Assembly: GCF_001315015.1 (NCBI RefSeq)
Contig: NZ_CP012916.1
Location: 62,001 to 126,000 of the forward strand
Length of the DNA stretch: 64,000 bases
Origin: Azospirillum brasilense
Lineage (GTDB): Bacteria > Pseudomonadota > Alphaproteobacteria > Azospirillales > Azospirillaceae
Reading direction: 5' to 3'
A program made the position numbers and the translations under genes. Below the pieces are notes generated by a model that worked only from the letters and a program-made list of their open reading frames with translations, did no database searches and was not told the origin of the DNA. Of this stretch, positions 39,171-48,030 are shown piece by piece; within the stretch, counting starts at the first letter, position 1; each line of letters starts with the position of its first letter.

Positions 39171-39912
39171 GCGTTTGCGGATCGGCCGGCCCGGCCGATT
39201 GCCATGCCTTGCGCACAGCCTCGGCGCGGTTGGAAGCGCCCAGCGCCCGCAGGATACCGCGGACATGGACCTTCGCGGTGTTCTCGCTGATTCCCAGCTC
39301 CTGCGCGATGACGCGGTTTGATTTTCCCTCGCGCAGCCGTTGCAGCACGCCGCGCTGACGCGCGGTCAGCGCCGCTCCGCCGGACGGTGCGGGCGGATCA
39401 TCTTCCGCGGCCTCTCGATGCTGCGCCAGGCGGTGGAGGAAGGGGGAGGGGAAGAAGGTGCCTCCGCCCGCCACCAGACGCAGCGCTTCCTGGGCGACGG
39501 CAAGGCCGACGCTGGTCGGCAGACACCCCCGCACGCCCAGCCGGCTGGCCTCAAGGGGCAGATCCGCCTCCTCCCCGTCGACCAGAACGACCATGGGCGT
39601 GCTGCCGAAGGTGCCGGCAGCGTCGCGCAGCGTCGCCAGGACGTTGCTGTTCGGTGGTGTCAGACTGACAACGTTGCACAGCACGACGGCGGGGGGCGCT
39701 CCAGCAGCGAGCATCGCCTTCGCCTCGCCCAGCGATGCCGCGGTCCGCATGTGCAAGGACGTGTCGCGCAGGCTGAGGCCGATGGACAGGCTTTCGCGGG
39801 TCAGCGGTGCTTCATCCACAAGAAGGGCTGCGATGTCCCGGCGCCCGTTCGCCGCTCCCAAACCGCGTGCGGCGGCGCAGGGCGATGGAGCCGCCTTTCC
39901 GCTCGATGCCAT
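39139..39912 (-). CDS. UhpA/LuxR-type regulator with degenerate receiver domain
   Basis: 257 residues. Residues ~20-140 are receiver-like (IAALLVDEAPLTRESLSIGL), with the phospho-acceptor replaced by Asn (N80 in VVLCNVVSLT) and no lysine in the GVRGCLPTSV segment. Residues ~185-245 are a clear LuxR helix-turn-helix (LTARQRGVLQRLREGKSNRVIAQELGISENTAKVHVRGIL). Start at 39912 chosen at MASSGKAAPS; a longer upstream frame exists without a convincing ribosome-binding site. Likely phosphorylation-independent DNA-binding regulator. Convergent with the stand-alone pseudo-receiver and divergent from the next regulator. Confidence 0.87.
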   Translation of the reverse strand: MASSGKAAPSPCAAARGLGAANGRRDIAALLVDEAPLTRESLSIGLSLRDTSLHMRTAASLGEAKAMLAAGAPPAVVLCNVVSLTPPNSNVLATLRDAAGTFGSTPMVVLVDGEEADLPLEASRLGVRGCLPTSVGLAVAQEALRLVAGGGTFFPSPFLHRLAQHREAAEDDPPAPSGGAALTARQRGVLQRLREGKSNRVIAQELGISENTAKVHVRGILRALGASNRAEAVRKAWQSAGPADPQTLSRGWGRDRD

Positions 39913-40624
39913 GTAAGAATGTCTCCCGGCCCGTTCTCCCGGCCTTATGCTGCGCTGCACCCAAGCGCTCGTCAACGTCAATCCCGCGCAGAAATAACTA
40001 TGTCGGTCTTTTCCTTTACCACCTATTTGAAGTGTTTTCGTTGGAATATCATGTATTTGGGAGAGGTTTTGATGTTCGCCATACGGAAGCGCAGTGTTTT
40101 GTCCTTTTGAACTTTCCATTGGTCAGAGCGTGTTGTTCTCTGACTTGTGCCGTTCGGGTCTGTTCTTTCGGTCGCAGAACAGACGGCGGTGGCCGATGGC
40201 TTCTCTTAAACCCAGCCGGGGGGGTGAGGTGGGGCAGGCTTGCTACGCCGCTCTCATCCTCACAAAGGCGTACGGAGCCGGTGAAACACGGTCCGATGAG
40301 CGCCGGAATGAGTAGGGAATAAAACGGTGGGTCGTCACAACCTTGCATCGAAGTGCGTATTTACCGGGCGCGCTGTTCTGGTAACGTTGAAAACATCAAA
40401 TGCAAACCGCGCAAGCATTCCTGATGATCTTCCAACAGAAACAATCCATGTGGTCGGCAGGGAAAGGCGCAGAAAATGAAAAAAGTGAAATCTTTCCGAG
40501 TATCCGCAAGCGGACGCGCTCACCCAAAAATTGAATCCTCTTTTGCTGGTGGTGGTGAACGAGGGTTCGCAACCCTGGTTTGATGAGGTCAGAAGACTTG
40601 ATGTTTCACAGGAAGGGGAAGCGG
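39913..40624. promoter_or_regulatory. Divergent spacer between two LuxR-type regulators
   Basis: 712 bp with no convincing gene, AT-richer than its surroundings. It contains a perfect 9-bp inverted repeat GTCTGTTCT/AGAACAGAC (40158-40166 and 40176-40184) and a perfect dyad TCCGC-AA-GCGGA (40503-40514) about 110 bp before the rightward gene. Such dyads are plausible sites for the dimeric regulators encoded on both sides. Core promoters not resolved. Confidence 0.45.
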
Positions 40625-41383
40625 ATGATGACGGAAATCAAGCAGCAACCAGGAATGGCCGCAGCGATCGCCCCAGGGATTGCGGTGGTCCTGGTAGACC
40701 CGAACAGCCTCACTCGGGATTGCTTTTCGCTTGGCCTCGGCACGCTGTGCCAGGACATGACCGTGCGATCGGTGGCATCGCTGAAGGACGCCGCCGGTGC
40801 CTTGGCGCGGGACGGGCGGACCGAGGTCGTGTTGTGCAACATCGGTGCACAGATGGGACTGAACGACGCCCTGTGCGCGGCCGTCCGCGACGCCGTGTCG
40901 AGCTGCCTGCCGGTGCCGCTGGTGATCATTTCGGACCGCGACGACGGCGGGATGATCGTGGAGAGCCTGCGCCTCGGCGTGCGCGGCTACATCGTGCCCA
41001 GCCTTGGGTTGGGGGTCATGCTGGAGGCGATCCGTCTGGTCGCCGCCGGGGGCACCTTCGTGCCCGCCACATCCCTGCAATCGCTGTTCGCGCCGGTGCC
41101 GGGCGGGATCGCCGTTCCGCAGACTCCGCCGCCAAGCGTCTCCGGGCCGGCGACGGACCGCATCGGCGGGCTGACGCCGCGGGAAATGGCCGTGCTGACC
41201 TGCATGCGCGAGGGCAAATCGAACAAGCTCATCGCCTACATGCTGGGCATGTGCGAGAACACCGCCAAGGCCCATGTGCGCAACGTGCTGAAAAAACTGG
41301 GCGCCACCAACCGGACGGAGGCCGCCTTCATGGCGCACGCCTATCTGTCCCGTGGCGCAGCCTTGGAATCGAATCAACCCTGA
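40625..41383 (+). CDS. UhpA/LuxR-type regulator with degenerate receiver domain
   Basis: 252 residues from ATG 40625, which follows AGGAAGGGGAAG; upstream in-frame ATGs (40580, 40601) are less well placed. Receiver-like half (IAVVLVDPNSLTRDCFSLGL) has Asn at the phospho-acceptor position (N72 in VVLCNIGAQM) and Pro where the conserved Lys is expected (GVRGYIVPS). The C-terminal LuxR domain is intact (LTPREMAVLTCMREGKSNKLIAYMLGMCENTAKAHVRNVL). Closely related to the regulators at 39139 and 41439; convergent with the latter. Confidence 0.87.
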   Translation: MMTEIKQQPGMAAAIAPGIAVVLVDPNSLTRDCFSLGLGTLCQDMTVRSVASLKDAAGALARDGRTEVVLCNIGAQMGLNDALCAAVRDAVSSCLPVPLVIISDRDDGGMIVESLRLGVRGYIVPSLGLGVMLEAIRLVAAGGTFVPATSLQSLFAPVPGGIAVPQTPPPSVSGPATDRIGGLTPREMAVLTCMREGKSNKLIAYMLGMCENTAKAHVRNVLKKLGATNRTEAAFMAHAYLSRGAALESNQP

Positions 41384-41438
41384 TCGGCTATTGATGGAGC
41401 GGTGCGGGACTCTCCCGTGCCGTTTCTTCGTGTTGCGT

Positions 41439-42311
41439 TCAATTTTCTTCGCGCATGACACGGCAGACCGCTTCCGTCCGGTTGGTGGCGCCGAGCCGCC
41501 GCAGGATGTTCCGGACATGCACTTTGACGGTGCTTTCCCGCATTCCCAGTTCGTGGGCGATGACCTTGTTCGGCTTGCCTTCCTGAAGGCATTCCAGGAC
41601 GGCGATCTGGCGCGGGGTCAGTTGCGTCAGATGGGCCTTGCCGTTGACCGCGGGCGCCGGAACGGATAAGGCGGCTTGAAGCACCGAGGCCGGCGCTCCA
41701 GCCTGTTCAATGATCAACCGATGCAGGATGGGGGCCGGAACGAAGATGCCGCCCGCCGCGACCAGACGGATCGCCTCCAGCGCCATGGTCAGGCTGACGG
41801 TGGTGGAGATGTAGCCGTGCGCGCCCTGGCGGATGGCCTCCAGCGCGGTCGCCGTCTCGTCAGAGTCTGACAGCATGATCAGCGGGACGCCGTCCAGCAC
41901 CTCCAGAAGTTCGGCCAGCCTCGGCTGGAATTCCGGATCGGAGGCGAACCGCCCATTGAAATTGGCCAACGCCACGTCCGGTGCCCCATCCCGCCGTACC
42001 ACGCTTTCCAGGTCGGCCACGGACGCCGCCGTCAGCACCCGCACCCCGCGTCCACACAGGTTCAGGCTGGTGGACAGGCTTTCCCGCGTCAGCGGCGTTT
42101 CGTCGTGCAGGATGGCGGTGACGATCTGATCCTCCCCCAGGGGCCGCGCGCCGCCGGACATTCGGTAATAGGACCCGAACGAGCCTGGGTCGTTCATGGG
42201 GGCAGCGGTCAAGTGATTGGCGGCCAGAAGGTGATTGGAGGTGTAGGATGTGACCGATGGGGCGCGGCGGAAGGCGTTGGGCAGGCACGTTCCGTCTTTG
42301 CACGGCAACAT
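41439..42311 (-). CDS. UhpA/LuxR-type regulator with degenerate receiver domain
   Basis: 290 residues from ATG 42311, preceded by GAGGGAG; a later start at 42197 (MNDPGSFGSY) is possible and would remove a ~38-residue leader. The receiver-like half has Asn in place of Asp (N117 in VALANFNGRF) and no Lys in GAHGYISTTV. C-terminal LuxR helix-turn-helix LTPRQIAVLECLQEGKPNKVIAHELGMRESTVKVHVRNIL is intact. In Azospirillum, a LuxR/UhpA-type regulator (FlcA) is known to control exopolysaccharide and flocculation; whether any of these regulators corresponds to it is only a possibility. Confidence 0.87.
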   Translation of the reverse strand: MLPCKDGTCLPNAFRRAPSVTSYTSNHLLAANHLTAAPMNDPGSFGSYYRMSGGARPLGEDQIVTAILHDETPLTRESLSTSLNLCGRGVRVLTAASVADLESVVRRDGAPDVALANFNGRFASDPEFQPRLAELLEVLDGVPLIMLSDSDETATALEAIRQGAHGYISTTVSLTMALEAIRLVAAGGIFVPAPILHRLIIEQAGAPASVLQAALSVPAPAVNGKAHLTQLTPRQIAVLECLQEGKPNKVIAHELGMRESTVKVHVRNILRRLGATNRTEAVCRVMREEN

Positions 42312-42665
42312 ACAAAATCTCCCTCAGCCACACGCCATGGACACGCCGCCGCATGGAACCGCCCAGGATCGTCGCCAACGTCGCCGCCTACGTCACCGGC
42401 GCGAAGACTTTGGCCTTATTCGATCAATTGAAACGGATCAGGCGCGGAGGCGATGCTGCAAGAGGTCTGTGCGACCGCTTGGGGCCTATAACATAGCAAC
42501 CAATTTTGACCGTCAATCGCAAACAAGATCATAATACTGTGCGCGGATATCCGCAAAGTACCTCCAAATTAGTAACTTTTTCAAAACTGTAACAGTGGTA
42601 AAAAACCTGTGCGTGATGGCCTTATCGACTCTTTCTCTTTCTGGAAGAGTCAAAGAAAGGAAAGA
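42312..42665. promoter_or_regulatory. Spacer upstream of LuxR-type gene, with dyad and hairpin
   Basis: 354 bp, AT-rich around 42480-42610, no gene seen. A perfect 12-bp palindrome GCGGATATCCGC (42543-42554) shares GCGGA/TCCGC half-sites with the dyad at 40503-40514 upstream of the related regulator. A hairpin GACTCTT/AAGAGTC (42627-42633, 42645-42651) lies just beyond the stop of the beta-helix gene and may be its terminator on the minus strand. Confidence 0.5.
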
Positions 42666-44171
42666 TCATCGCACATTGTCCGTAGGGGCCATGGAAGGGC
42701 AGCTCAGCGGCGTCTTTTGTGGAATGCCGGCATGGACGACACTGCCCATTTCCTGCCCTTGGGCGCGAATGGCGTCCCAGTCGGCCTCCGCGTCATTCCA
42801 GAACCAGATGCGCTCCCCCGGATCCGCCAGATGGTAGCGGTTGCCGTAGAGCCGGTTGCCGGCGGCGACCACCGCGTTGTCGGCGTCGACGTCGGTGACT
42901 GCGCCGATGCGCGCGTTGACGTTGCGGATGACGATGCGGTTGTCGAAGATCTCGTTGCCGACGGCAGGGGTGTAGGGCACACGGTCCTGGGACACCACCG
43001 TCACCGCGTTGCCGTAGCCGCCCGGCACGTCGATGTCGTTGCCGTAGACCTTCACTCTCTGCGCGCTGGAGATCAGGATCTGCGCCCCCCAGAACCAACC
43101 CTGGCCGCGCTGCCCGTTGTCGGCGACCCGGTTGTTGCGGATCACCCCGTCGTAGCTGATCTCATAGGTGATGCCATTGTCGGCGTTGCCGAACACAAGA
43201 TTGTTCTCGATCACCAGCCGGTGCACGTCGATGTCGGCCCAGATCCCGGCGCCCACATTGTCGTGGACGCAGTTCCCGCGGATCAGTCCGCCGCCGCCGG
43301 ATTCGGTGATCTTGCCGCCGCCCCCCTCCCAATGGAAGTCGACGCCGGCATAGCCGTTGCGGGCGATCTCATTGCCGGCGATCAGGAAATCGGTCCCCGA
43401 TCCGGAAAAGCCGGCGTGTCCGTTGTCGAGGATGCGGTTGTCGAGGATGCGGCTGCCGTTGCCGGCGTTGACTCCGACGCCGTGGTTCAGGCGCAGGACG
43501 CTGTTGCGGATGGTCCAGCCGGGGCCGAACTCCGCGTCCACGGCGGCGGCCTGGATGGGGGCGGCGTATTTCTCGATGGTCAGCGCCTGGATGACGACGC
43601 CGGACGCCGTGCCGCCGAAGGCGCGGGGGATGACGCTGGTCTCGACGATGCGCCCGGTGGGATCGTCGCCGATCACGATCTCGTCGGCGTCGTAGTCGAA
43701 GAACCAGCGCCCCGGCCCGACGGCGGACCGGCTGCCCACATGCAGCATCGGCGCGTCGTCGATGAACAGATCCTCCGGATGGGCGCAACGGGGAAAGCCG
43801 GCGCGGCAGAACTCCACGGCGTTGACCCGGCCCTTCTGGGTCTGCCCGCGGGCGATCCAGACGGGGCCTCGGTGGACGAAGGCGGTGAGCCGCCGCGCTC
43901 CGCTCAGCACGGCGCCGGGGGCGCCTTCGAACAGGTTGCGGTCCTTCGGCACGATGGAGTGCAGGCGGTGGACACCGGCCTCCAGCCGGAAGCGCGCGCC
44001 GGGGGGATGACGGTCCACCGCCGCCTGGATGTCGGCGCCGGGCCGCAGGGAGACGGTGGGAGGTTCCGCTCCCGCCGCCGTCAGCGGGAGGCCGGCAAGG
44101 AGGACCGCCGCCGCGAGGCGGGCAGGGCGGGGTGCATGCCGCCGGGGGTGCGGGGCGCGTCCTGTGTCCAT
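42666..44171 (-). CDS. Secreted right-handed beta-helix protein, paralogue of the one at 13768
   Basis: 501 residues. A signal peptide with an Arg-rich start and a LAAAVLLAGLPLTAAGA core predicts export; the ATG at 44171 is chosen because it begins this signal, and an upstream frame adds only improbable sequence. The mature protein is a parallel beta-helix with Asn-rich rungs (IENNLVFGNADNG, YEISYDGVIRNNR, AGNEIARNGYAG). It shares many blocks with the larger protein on the other side of the polysaccharide locus (PKD, FFDYDAD, IEKYA, WEGGGGK, EISYD) but has no Ig-like or carbohydrate-binding modules. Likely a polysaccharide lyase, epimerase or binding protein in the periplasm or outside; activity unproven. 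Confidence 0.85.
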   Translation of the reverse strand: MDTGRAPHPRRHAPRPARLAAAVLLAGLPLTAAGAEPPTVSLRPGADIQAAVDRHPPGARFRLEAGVHRLHSIVPKDRNLFEGAPGAVLSGARRLTAFVHRGPVWIARGQTQKGRVNAVEFCRAGFPRCAHPEDLFIDDAPMLHVGSRSAVGPGRWFFDYDADEIVIGDDPTGRIVETSVIPRAFGGTASGVVIQALTIEKYAAPIQAAAVDAEFGPGWTIRNSVLRLNHGVGVNAGNGSRILDNRILDNGHAGFSGSGTDFLIAGNEIARNGYAGVDFHWEGGGGKITESGGGGLIRGNCVHDNVGAGIWADIDVHRLVIENNLVFGNADNGITYEISYDGVIRNNRVADNGQRGQGWFWGAQILISSAQRVKVYGNDIDVPGGYGNAVTVVSQDRVPYTPAVGNEIFDNRIVIRNVNARIGAVTDVDADNAVVAAGNRLYGNRYHLADPGERIWFWNDAEADWDAIRAQGQEMGSVVHAGIPQKTPLSCPSMAPTDNVR

Positions 44172-44287
44172 GGTGGCCTCGATGCGTCGTCCTGCGGCGA
44201 TGGACGAAAACGCTAACATGCGGGTCCGGCCCCTAGAATCGTCAAACCGGATGATCGACCTTCGTCGGCGCCGGGACTTGACCACAG

Positions 44288-44312
44288 GGAACCGGATCGG
44301 GCACAGGCCGTT
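44288..44312 (+). promoter_or_regulatory. EcfG-type general stress response promoter
   Basis: GGAAC at 44288-44292, a 16-bp spacer, then CGTT at 44309-44312. This is an exact match to the alphaproteobacterial sigma-EcfG consensus (GGAAC-N16/17-CGTT) and lies 35 bp before the GH15 gene start, giving a short leader. It was the only clean match I found in the intergenic regions of the window. Confidence 0.7.
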
Positions 44313-44347
44313 GCCCAAGGGCACCCCCAATCGTTCGAGAGCGTGCC

Positions 44348-46144
44348 ATGGCCTCCCGCATCGAGGATTACGCCCTTCTGGGAGACTGCGAGACCGCAGC
44401 CCTGTTGTCCGCCGAAGGTTCCATCGACTGGCTGTGCTGGCCGCGCTTCGATTCCGACGCCTGCTTCGCGGCACTCCTGGGCACGCCGGAGAACGGGCGC
44501 TGGCTGCTGCGCCCGAGCGATCCCGACGCCCGCACGAGCCGCCGCTACCGCGGCGACAGCTTGATCCTGGAGACGGAATTCGAGACGGCGGAGGGTGCCG
44601 TCACCATGATTGACTTCATGCCCCCGCGCGGCGAGGCGTCGGACATCGTGCGCATCCTGCGCGGGCGGCGCGGCCGTGTCGCCATGCGGATGGACCTGAC
44701 GCTCCGCTTCGGCTACGGGCACGTCGTGCCGTGGGTGACGCGGATCGGCCCGCACACCCTGCGCGCCATCGCCGGACCCGACATGGTCGTCCTGCACACC
44801 AGCGCCCCGATCCACGGCGAGGACCTGAGCACTGTCGCCGATTTCACCGTGGAGGAGGGCGAGAGCCTCAGCTTCGTAATGACCTATTCCCCCTCTCACC
44901 TGCCGCTGCCGGAGCCGGTCGACGCCGAGCAGGCGCTGGACGAGACCGAGCGGTTCTGGGAGGAGTGGAGCGGGCGCTGCGCCTACGGCGGCCCCTGGCG
45001 GGACGCGGTGGTGCGCTCGCTGGTCACGCTGAAGGCGCTGACCTACCGTCCGACCGGCGGCATCGTCGCGGCGCCGACCACCTCGCTTCCCGAACAGCTC
45101 GGCGGGGTGCGGAACTGGGACTACCGCTACTGCTGGCTGCGCGACGCCACCCTGACCCTGCTGGCGCTGATGAACGCCGGCTATCTGCAGGAGGCGCGGG
45201 ACTGGCGCGACTGGGGCCTGCGCACCATCGCCGGCAGCCCCCAACAGATCCAGATCATGTACGGCATCGCCGGAGAGCGCCGTATGCTGGAATGGGAGGT
45301 GCCCTGGCTGCCGGGCTACGAGGGGGCAAGCCCGGTCCGGGTCGGCAACGCCGCGGCCCCCCAACTTCAGCTCGACGTCTATGGCGAGATGATGGACGCG
45401 GCGCATCAGGCGCGGATGCGCGGCATCGAGATCAGGCCGGAAGGCTGGCAGGTCCAGTGCGCCTTGCTCGATCACATGGAGTCGGTGTGGGACCAGCCCG
45501 ACGAAGGCATCTGGGAAGTGCGCGGCGGCGCAAAGCATTTCACCCATTCCAAAGTGATGGCCTGGGTTGCCGTGGACCGCATGGTGAAGAGCGCGGAGAA
45601 GTTCGGTCTGGACGCGCCCTTGGACCGCTGGAAAGCGTTGCGCCAAGCGATTTTCGACGATGTCTGCGCCAAGGGCTATTCGAAGGAACGGAACAGCTTC
45701 GTCCAGCATTATGGCGCCAGTCACGTCGACGCGGCGCTGCTGATGTTGCCGATGCTCGGCTTCCTTCCGGTGGACGATCCCCGCATCCAAGGCACCGTCG
45801 CCGCCATCGAGCGGGAACTGATGCAGGATGGCCTCGTCATGCGCTACCGGACGGAGAGGACCGACGACGGGCTGCCCAACGGGGAGGGAGTGTTCCTCGC
45901 CTGCTCCTTCTGGCTGGCCGACGTCTATGTGTTGCAAGGGCGTCAGGCGGAGGCCGAGGCGCTGTTCAACAGGCTGCTCGCCCTGCGCAACGATCTGGGC
46001 CTGCTGTCGGAGGAGTACGACACGACGGCGAGGCGGCTGGTCGGCAACTTCCCGCAGGCCTTCTCGCATATCGCTCTGATCAACACCGCCTTCAACCTGA
46101 CCCGCGCGGAGAAGCCGGCCGAGCAACGGCGGGACGGGGACTGA
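44348..46144 (+). CDS. Glycoside hydrolase family 15 protein (glucoamylase/trehalase-like)
   Basis: 598 residues, a full-length cytoplasmic bacterial GH15 enzyme with no signal peptide. An N-terminal beta-sandwich (~1-220) opens with IEDYALLGDCETAALLSAEGSIDWLCWPRFDS. The (alpha/alpha)6 barrel carries the catalytic acid region DEGIWEVRGG (E390) and the catalytic base region LLSEEYD (E555/E556). Relatives hydrolyse alpha-glucosides or trehalose. A consensus EcfG promoter upstream suggests induction by general stress, which fits trehalose or glycogen turnover. Exact substrate undetermined. Confidence 0.9.
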   Translation: MASRIEDYALLGDCETAALLSAEGSIDWLCWPRFDSDACFAALLGTPENGRWLLRPSDPDARTSRRYRGDSLILETEFETAEGAVTMIDFMPPRGEASDIVRILRGRRGRVAMRMDLTLRFGYGHVVPWVTRIGPHTLRAIAGPDMVVLHTSAPIHGEDLSTVADFTVEEGESLSFVMTYSPSHLPLPEPVDAEQALDETERFWEEWSGRCAYGGPWRDAVVRSLVTLKALTYRPTGGIVAAPTTSLPEQLGGVRNWDYRYCWLRDATLTLLALMNAGYLQEARDWRDWGLRTIAGSPQQIQIMYGIAGERRMLEWEVPWLPGYEGASPVRVGNAAAPQLQLDVYGEMMDAAHQARMRGIEIRPEGWQVQCALLDHMESVWDQPDEGIWEVRGGAKHFTHSKVMAWVAVDRMVKSAEKFGLDAPLDRWKALRQAIFDDVCAKGYSKERNSFVQHYGASHVDAALLMLPMLGFLPVDDPRIQGTVAAIERELMQDGLVMRYRTERTDDGLPNGEGVFLACSFWLADVYVLQGRQAEAEALFNRLLALRNDLGLLSEEYDTTARRLVGNFPQAFSHIALINTAFNLTRAEKPAEQRRDGD

Positions 46145-46160
46145 CGGAACAAAGAAAAAA

Positions 46161-46188
46161 CCCCTCCCGCCGGTGATGGCGGGAGGGG
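46161..46188 (-). terminator. Rho-independent terminator of BON gene
   Basis: Perfect 11-bp stem CCCCTCCCGCC (46161-46171) / GGCGGGAGGGG (46178-46188) with loop GGTGAT. On the plus strand AAAGAAAAAA precedes it, so the minus-strand transcript ends hairpin then U-rich. Also lies 17 bp after the convergent GH15 stop. Confidence 0.88.
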
Positions 46189-46202
46189 CGGGTTGGTCAT
46201 GG

Positions 46203-47486
46203 TCAGCGGGTGGTGCTGCCCGTGGTGGTGCCGGTGCGGCTGGTGCTGTCCGTGGTTCCAGACGTCCCGCTCATGCCGGTCCCGGAGGTGCTGGAGGTTC
46301 CGGACGTGCCCGTCGTGGACCCGCTCATGCCGGTGCTGCCCATCCCCGAGCCGCTCATGCCGGAACCGGAAGACCCGGTGCCGCCGAGCCCGGCCATCGC
46401 CGACGCCCCTGCGGTGGTGCCGGTGCCGCCGAAGGTCCGCTCACGGACGCGCAGGTTGTTCTGCACGTGGCGGACGCCGGAGATGGTTTCGGCCATGTCC
46501 TCGGCGCGGCGCTTGGTCCGGCGGTCGTCCACGCTGCCGCTCAGTGTGACCTCGCAATTGCTGACGGTCACGTCGATCTCCGACGCGTCGATGTAGGGAT
46601 CGTCGGTCAGCCGGTCATTCACATCCTCGCGGATGCGGTCGTCGGAGCGGGTGTAGCCGCGCGGCCCGCGGCCCCGATGGTGCTGGGCGCCGGGGTCGTC
46701 GTTGCGGGCGTCCATGCGGCGGCGGCGTTCCGCGTCCTCGTCGCCGAACCAGGAGGCCATCTCGTCGCCCGCCCGTTCGAAGAAGCCGCGCTCCTCGTTG
46801 CGGCCGGAGCCGCCGCCGCCATAGCCCATCCGGCCGTAGTCGCGGTTGCCGTAGTCACGGCTGCTGTAGTCCCGGTTTCCATAGCCGCGGGAACCGGACC
46901 CGTACTCCATGCCGCCATAGTCGCGGCTGCCGTAGTCCCGGCCGCCGTAAGCTCCGCTGCCGTAATCGGAGCGGCCGAAGCCGCCGCGGTAGCCGAAGTC
47001 CTGGCCGTAGTCGCCACGGTCCTCATAATTCTGGCGATCATCGCGGGAGCGCCAGTCGCGCTGGCCCTGGCCGAAGGAACCGCGGGACCCGTAGTCGCGG
47101 CCGTAATCGGAGCGGCCGTAATCACGGCTGCCGGAGCCCTGACCATAGGCCCCTTGGCCGTAATCGCCCCTGCCTTCCTGCTGGCGCCAGTAGTCGCGGC
47201 CATAGTCGAAACCTTCGCGGCCCTGGCCCTCATAGCCATAGCCGGGTTGGCGGCCACCACCGCCCATCATGCCGGACCGGCCGGCCTGACCGGATCCGAA
47301 TTGGCCCGATCCGGACTGGCCCCAATTCGATTGACCGAACTCGTCACGGTCACGGTTCTGGCCACGGTTCTGATACGAACCGGCGCTCCACTCGCGGCTT
47401 TCGCCGCGTTGGCGGTCGCGCTCCCACCGGTCGTCGTCGCGGCGGGCGCCCTGGTCGTTCCTCCACCTGGATTCATAGTCGGACAT
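46203..47486 (-). CDS. BON-domain protein with long Tyr/Gly/Arg-rich low-complexity region
   Basis: 427 residues; ATG 47486 has GGGGAG 6 bp upstream. Residues ~1-240 are highly repetitive, built from units such as RDYGSRDYG, SDYG and GQG, rich in Tyr, Gly, Arg, Ser and Asp and predicted to be disordered. A short conserved SWFGDEDAERRRR segment follows, then a BON domain (~290-360, YTRSDDRIREDVNDRLTDDP to RHVQNNLRVRE), then a Gly/Ser/Thr/Met-rich tail. BON domains bind membranes or membrane-linked partners in osmotic and stress proteins. No signal peptide is obvious. The Tyr/Arg/Gly composition resembles proteins that phase-separate; that is inference. Convergent with GH15, divergent from RNase J. 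Confidence 0.87.
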   Translation of the reverse strand: MSDYESRWRNDQGARRDDDRWERDRQRGESREWSAGSYQNRGQNRDRDEFGQSNWGQSGSGQFGSGQAGRSGMMGGGGRQPGYGYEGQGREGFDYGRDYWRQQEGRGDYGQGAYGQGSGSRDYGRSDYGRDYGSRGSFGQGQRDWRSRDDRQNYEDRGDYGQDFGYRGGFGRSDYGSGAYGGRDYGSRDYGGMEYGSGSRGYGNRDYSSRDYGNRDYGRMGYGGGGSGRNEERGFFERAGDEMASWFGDEDAERRRRMDARNDDPGAQHHRGRGPRGYTRSDDRIREDVNDRLTDDPYIDASEIDVTVSNCEVTLSGSVDDRRTKRRAEDMAETISGVRHVQNNLRVRERTFGGTGTTAGASAMAGLGGTGSSGSGMSGSGMGSTGMSGSTTGTSGTSSTSGTGMSGTSGTTDSTSRTGTTTGSTTR

Positions 47487-48030
47487 GGGATGCTCCCCAT
47501 TTGGACAGTGCCCGTTCGCCGGGCGTCCGCAAACAACAGGGAAGGCGGCGAAGGATCGCGGACCGGCGGTGGCTTTGCCATGTCTTTGGCCGTGTCTTTT
47601 GCCATGCGCCCCGCACAGGCCAGCCAACCGGGTCGCCCTCGGGGGTCCGTAAACGCCCGCAATCCCAGCATCCGCGCCATCCGTTGGCGCGTCGCGGGGA
47701 AGCCGCAGGGAATCAGGCGAGGGCGCCCCCTTGAACACCGCGGCGAAGGAAACATATGTGCAACACCGCCGGCGGATGGCCGTAACCTTCGGGTGACCGA
47801 CCGGCGAACCCCCTTCCGGGTCGTGATTCAGCGGTTGACCGGCGTCGCCATCTGGATTACTGGCTCGAACACCGCTCTCCCTGGCCGCTCCGGCCGGCTG
47901 CCTCGACCCATCCCCACGGTCCTGGCGCCGCCGATGGCCGGGGAGACCCCGAGATCCGCATCGACACGCGATGCACGCCCGTCCGGCAGCGTTGAATGCC
48001 GGCTGATATGTTGTGAAGCAAGAAGGACGT
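47487..48030. other. Divergent spacer between BON gene and RNase J
   Basis: 544 bp. No gene found; the open frames crossing it are GC-driven and lack ribosome-binding sites. I saw no EcfG-type promoter for either gene. A short CCGGCA/TGCCGG inverted repeat lies just upstream of RNase J (about 47985-48003). Confidence 0.5.
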
